DNA from: Corydoras sp. C115
Lineage: Eukaryota; Chordata; Actinopteri; Siluriformes; Callichthyidae
NCBI GenBank assembly: GCA_019802505.1
Contig: JAFMOC010000307.1
Span: 1-64,000, forward strand
DNA: 64,000 nt
Direction: 5' to 3'
The notes under the pieces were generated by a model that did not search any database, was not told the DNA's origin, and saw only the letters and a program-made list of their open reading frames with translations. Made by a program: the position numbers and the translations under genes. Each line of letters begins with the position of its first letter. Within the stretch, counting starts at the first letter, position 1. Positions 60,413-64,000 of the stretch are shown here, piece after piece.

Positions 60413-63247
60413 CTATCGGATCCAGTTTGCCTTTTAAATATTTGTTGTGTTGATATTTTGACACCCAGACAAAGGGCTTGTTATTGTACTGGAAAAAGGA
60501 ACATGCTTTAATCAGTTTAGTTTGGTTTTAAGTTTGGTTTTTAAAAATATACCTTGTCTTTGGAAGTCCTGTCTCCCCTAACAAATGTGCAATTGGGAAG
60601 ATGACCTAGTGTAGTGAGGTGTATTTAAAATATTTTTTCCAATAAATATATCTTTTTGCAATTTGTTAACACATTATATTTAACATAGTCCACCACAGCA
60701 TTGTGGGGACCCATGGGGAATAGCATACTACACAAAACTAAATCTCTCCTTAAAATTAGTATGGAGTATGCAACCAAACTTAACATTTGTAGTGGACTAA
60801 AAAAATCAAGATATTCTGCTCTCCCTGTCAGATTGTCTTTATGGTGTATAGAATACCATAATGAACCATGCAATCTCCAGCTCAGCCTGTTTCACAGAAA
60901 TAAAAAAGAAATATAGAAATAGTGGCCCAGAGGGAAAAAATAAAAAATAGATCTCTTTAATTTCCCTGTATTGGACAACAATAAGATCAAATGGAAAGGC
61001 AAAGTAGACTTTAGCATAAACACCTGAGATAGAGACCTCACATGTGTCTAATTTTGATTTTAGATAAAGATTTCAACAAAGTCTCACATTGTGCTCAGAT
61101 TTGCCAAAATAATGGAATTGTCCATTAAGGACAGGAGTCTCAATATTAAAGCCACACTTTGTCATCCAAAAATTAAAAGATATTTCAGGCCTAATACTGT
61201 GAATATTTGAGCAGAGCCTTAACCCTCATTGCTCAAGATGATGCTGTATCATGGTTGAACTTATATTCTGACCCCAACCATCGAGTTGGTACATTTGTAA
61301 TATGAATTTACATTTTATGTGTCTAAAACAGCAATTCTGCAGTATCCACAGCTATTTTAGTAGAGACATCTGTGACTACGTTGATGTCAAACAAAGTTAA
61401 GACATACGTGAGAATCTCAATTAAGTCTCCTGAGATATGAAAGATTTGCAAATCTGCAGATCCACTTCTGCTAAATCTAAATCTAATAAAAGAAGACTTT
61501 GATGAATAGTTAACTGATTACTAGCATAGCTGCCACTGTGCTTAAATTTACATTAAAATGAAAGTAACTATGACTGTTGTGGACAGCAAATCAGACCTCA
61601 CCTTGTTCCTCTTTGCACATTGATTGGTTTTAATAACTGAAAGGCAGGACATTTTCTAATGAGTACTCTCTCTGGTAAATATACAGCTCCATATAAATAT
61701 ACAGAGGTAGTAGTAATTTACAACATTCCATAACGTGTTACTACAGAGGGATAGTATGCAGTATATAATGGTGTAGTATAGTAATATTGAATGCAGCCAG
61801 TGTCTTACCATCGGGCAAAACACTTTCTATACCATGTTTGGTTAAGATGGACTTTGGTTTACTGCACAGCTTCTATCTCAAAGATCTTCTTCTTTCCCCC
61901 TTTAGAACATAACATTTGCTAACATTGTGAAAAATTTTGGCAAATTTGGTTACCCATGTGAAACTACACTAGGATTCTTTCTTGAAGTTTTTTTTTTTTT
62001 GTTTTATCTTAAACACATTAAATATTTTTACTTTAATTGTGATTTAAAAAAAAAAAACATATCTTTTTTATTAGTAAACTAAATATGTGTATGTATTCAA
62101 GTATTCAAGTATTTTATTTGTCATTCCACAATATAAAGTACAGTACAGTATATGTGGAACGAGACAGCGTTCCCCAGGAACAAGGTGCTACATATAACAG
62201 CTACTACACAACCAACATAAAGTGCATATGTGCAAACACAAGGATCACAATAAATACAGGACGATACACAGTACAGTAAACAATAAACATTCAAGTATGG
62301 TATTGAAAGTAAACCCTGAGTTTGGTTATTGTAAACAGTTAACATTAAGTGGAGAGGTAACAGTGCTGGTGGCCTCCTAGTGATGTGAGCCACATGTTCC
62401 AGGAAGAAAACAAATTCTTAAGAGTTTATAATTGTGGCAGTTCTTTATGTATGTATAATTATTATGATTATTTGTTTAAGATTATTATCATATTTGTGAA
62501 TTTGGCTGGAGTATGTGTAGATTTATATACCCAGGCAATAATGAATCATTACATGTCCTGCCCTTAAAGCCTTTTCAATCCATGGATCACACTTTTCTCT
62601 TGTTTCAAAATAAAAACAACACAGATGATTAGGAAACAAACATATACAATCCAACTTAACATAAGCTGAACATCTCTAGTGCTGTAACTGACTGATCATT
62701 AGGTGACTAAATGTTTTTCTGGGTGTGAGGGAAACCAGTTTCATATTCCCTGATGGACCATTACACCTCCCACCAGAAGTTGCATAATTTAGGACAAACC
62801 TGAATCAAAGCTCTTGTGTTCCTTTAAATAACATGTCATTTGTTCCCAGGCAACACAGATGTAGTGTTTCTGTTTAACTGAAAATTACTGGACAATTTGT
62901 ACATTTATGCAAATTTTTATAGCAATTTTGTGGCTTCTGACAACAGTACCTACCCCACAGCAGCCTGTACACTTCAACAACTCTCATATATATATTTTTT
63001 TCTGACTGCAACTTTAAAATTTTACTCTAGCTTAAGTTTAAATTTTAATGACTATTCACGATTGAAGCATTAGGGCAGAAACTTACTGTATTTGCTTTTC
63101 CATGAAAATATTAATTCCAGAACATTAGTGTACTTATACACAGTATGTCCTTATTTTTAACATAATTTTTATTAATAAATAGTAAAAATATAAAAACAAA
63201 TGCAAAATGCAATAGTCTTACCTTAATTATTTTTCTAGGTAAAATAC
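60413..63247. other. AT-rich upstream sequence
   Basis: No convincing exon or known repeat. Short frames on both strands (for example 60701-60916) lack any recognisable motif; some may be old LINE remains. Confidence 0.5.
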
Positions 63248-63566
63248 ATTCATTCATTAATTATCCCCCGCTTTATCTTCTGTTAGGGTCGCGGTGGGGT
63301 TCCCCATGCCCATCCAGGGGAGAACTTCTTGGGCGCTGTTAGATATACCCAGGACAGGGCGCCAATCCATCGCTGGGCACACACTCACTCACACAGACAC
63401 ACTCTATATGGGGCAATTTTTTGAGAATTCAATTGACTTGATCCATGTTTTTGGACTGTGGGAGGAAACCGGAGAACCCGGAGGAAACCCACGCAGACAC
63501 GGGGAGAACATGGAAACTCGGGAATCCCTAGCGCTGAGTGGCTAACCACTAAGCCACCGTGCCGCC
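63248..63566 (-). repeat. tRNA-derived SINE, copy 20
   Basis: Near consensus with small deletions. Perfect 12-bp duplication AGGTAAAATACA (63236-63247, 63567-63578). Confidence 0.9.
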
Positions 63567-63628
63567 AGGTAAAATACAATTAATTATTTTTTTTAAGTGT
63601 TAAAATGTTTTTAATTTCAATTTTTTGT

Positions 63629-63766
63629 CCCATTATCTTCTGCTTAATCATTTCTTATTGTGCCTATTCCCATTCAGAAAAGAAAGTTTCAGGGTGGGGA
63701 GAACATGTAAATTCCACCCAGATCGAGGTTCAAACCTGGATTCCCAGCACTAAGAGGCGGATGTGC
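63629..63766 (-). repeat. tRNA-derived SINE, copy 21 (old)
   Basis: Highly diverged and internally deleted: CCCATTATCTTCTGCTTAAT at the left, then GGGGAGAACATG, ATTCCACCCAGAT and GGTTCAAACCTGG. Confidence 0.65.
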
Positions 63767-64000
63767 AAATATATTTTAAAAGATTTTAGTGGTAGCAAGA
63801 GTTAGAAATGTCCATTTCTAGAGTTAGTAAATAATTATAGGTGTCCATACTTGTGTAGTTTACTTTACGAAGAATCCAGATAAATTGTGGAATAGGAATG
63901 TTTTAAATAAACATTTTTAAAAATTAATATCTGTAGTTCAGATTCTTTTTTCAGCAGTTTCTGTAAGCGGATTCCACAGCAGAAACTTCAGCTCTCCTAT

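Noticed and set aside
60625..60916. Overlapping frames upstream of pkn3
   Set aside because: No conserved motif on either strand and no splice context; possible old LINE debris but not supportable.

Overview
The window is from a teleost fish, most likely an otophysan (catfish, characin or electric-fish type; this narrower placement is inference). It carries two spliced vertebrate genes, very AT-rich introns full of (AT)n and (CA)n microsatellites, more than twenty copies of one tRNA-derived SINE that ends in (ATGG)n or (AATG)n, and Tc1, hAT, Tigger and L2-type remains. No operons, tRNA or rRNA genes, or CRISPR arrays are seen.

Genes. zdhhc12 (DHHC palmitoyltransferase) runs on the + strand. 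Four exons, including the last, lie in 1364-12556; the first coding exon was not found and is probably outside the window. pkn3 (protein kinase N3) runs on the - strand from 58984 to 20559. I could place 22 coding exons with consistent splice phases. They sum to 2859 bp, that is 952 residues plus a stop: three HR1 repeats, a C2-like domain, a proline-rich linker and an AGC kinase domain with its C-terminal tail. The two genes converge tail to tail, as their mammalian orthologues do. Apart from a doubtful exon-like edge at the right border I see no third host gene.

Layout. 1-12556: zdhhc12, whose 9.4-kb second visible intron holds a young, LTR-complete but gag/pol-less endogenous retrovirus-like element (4245-8622, minus orientation) and a hAT element with a perfect 8-bp target duplication (8796-9767). 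12557-20558: intergenic, with a Tigger/pogo remnant and SINEs. 20559-58984: pkn3, with introns holding a complete Tc1 element with a double-frameshifted transposase nested in an LTR-like sequence (24472-26080), an L2-like LINE fragment, SINE-in-SINE nesting, a broken Tc1 copy folded into a hairpin (51735-52480) and several copies of a palindromic interspersed repeat. 58985-59310: CpG-rich, CCAAT-containing promoter region of pkn3. 59311-64000: repeats and AT-rich sequence.

The most unusual object is the retrovirus-like element. Its two 617-bp LTRs differ at only about six positions, and its tRNA-Pro primer site, polypurine tract and 5-bp target duplication are all intact. The 3.1 kb between the LTRs has no recognisable gag, pol or protease. 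The leader carries a series of related hairpins with a nearly constant loop and stem changes that keep pairing, also present in each LTR. This suggests a non-autonomous element mobilised in trans, with the hairpins as a candidate packaging signal.
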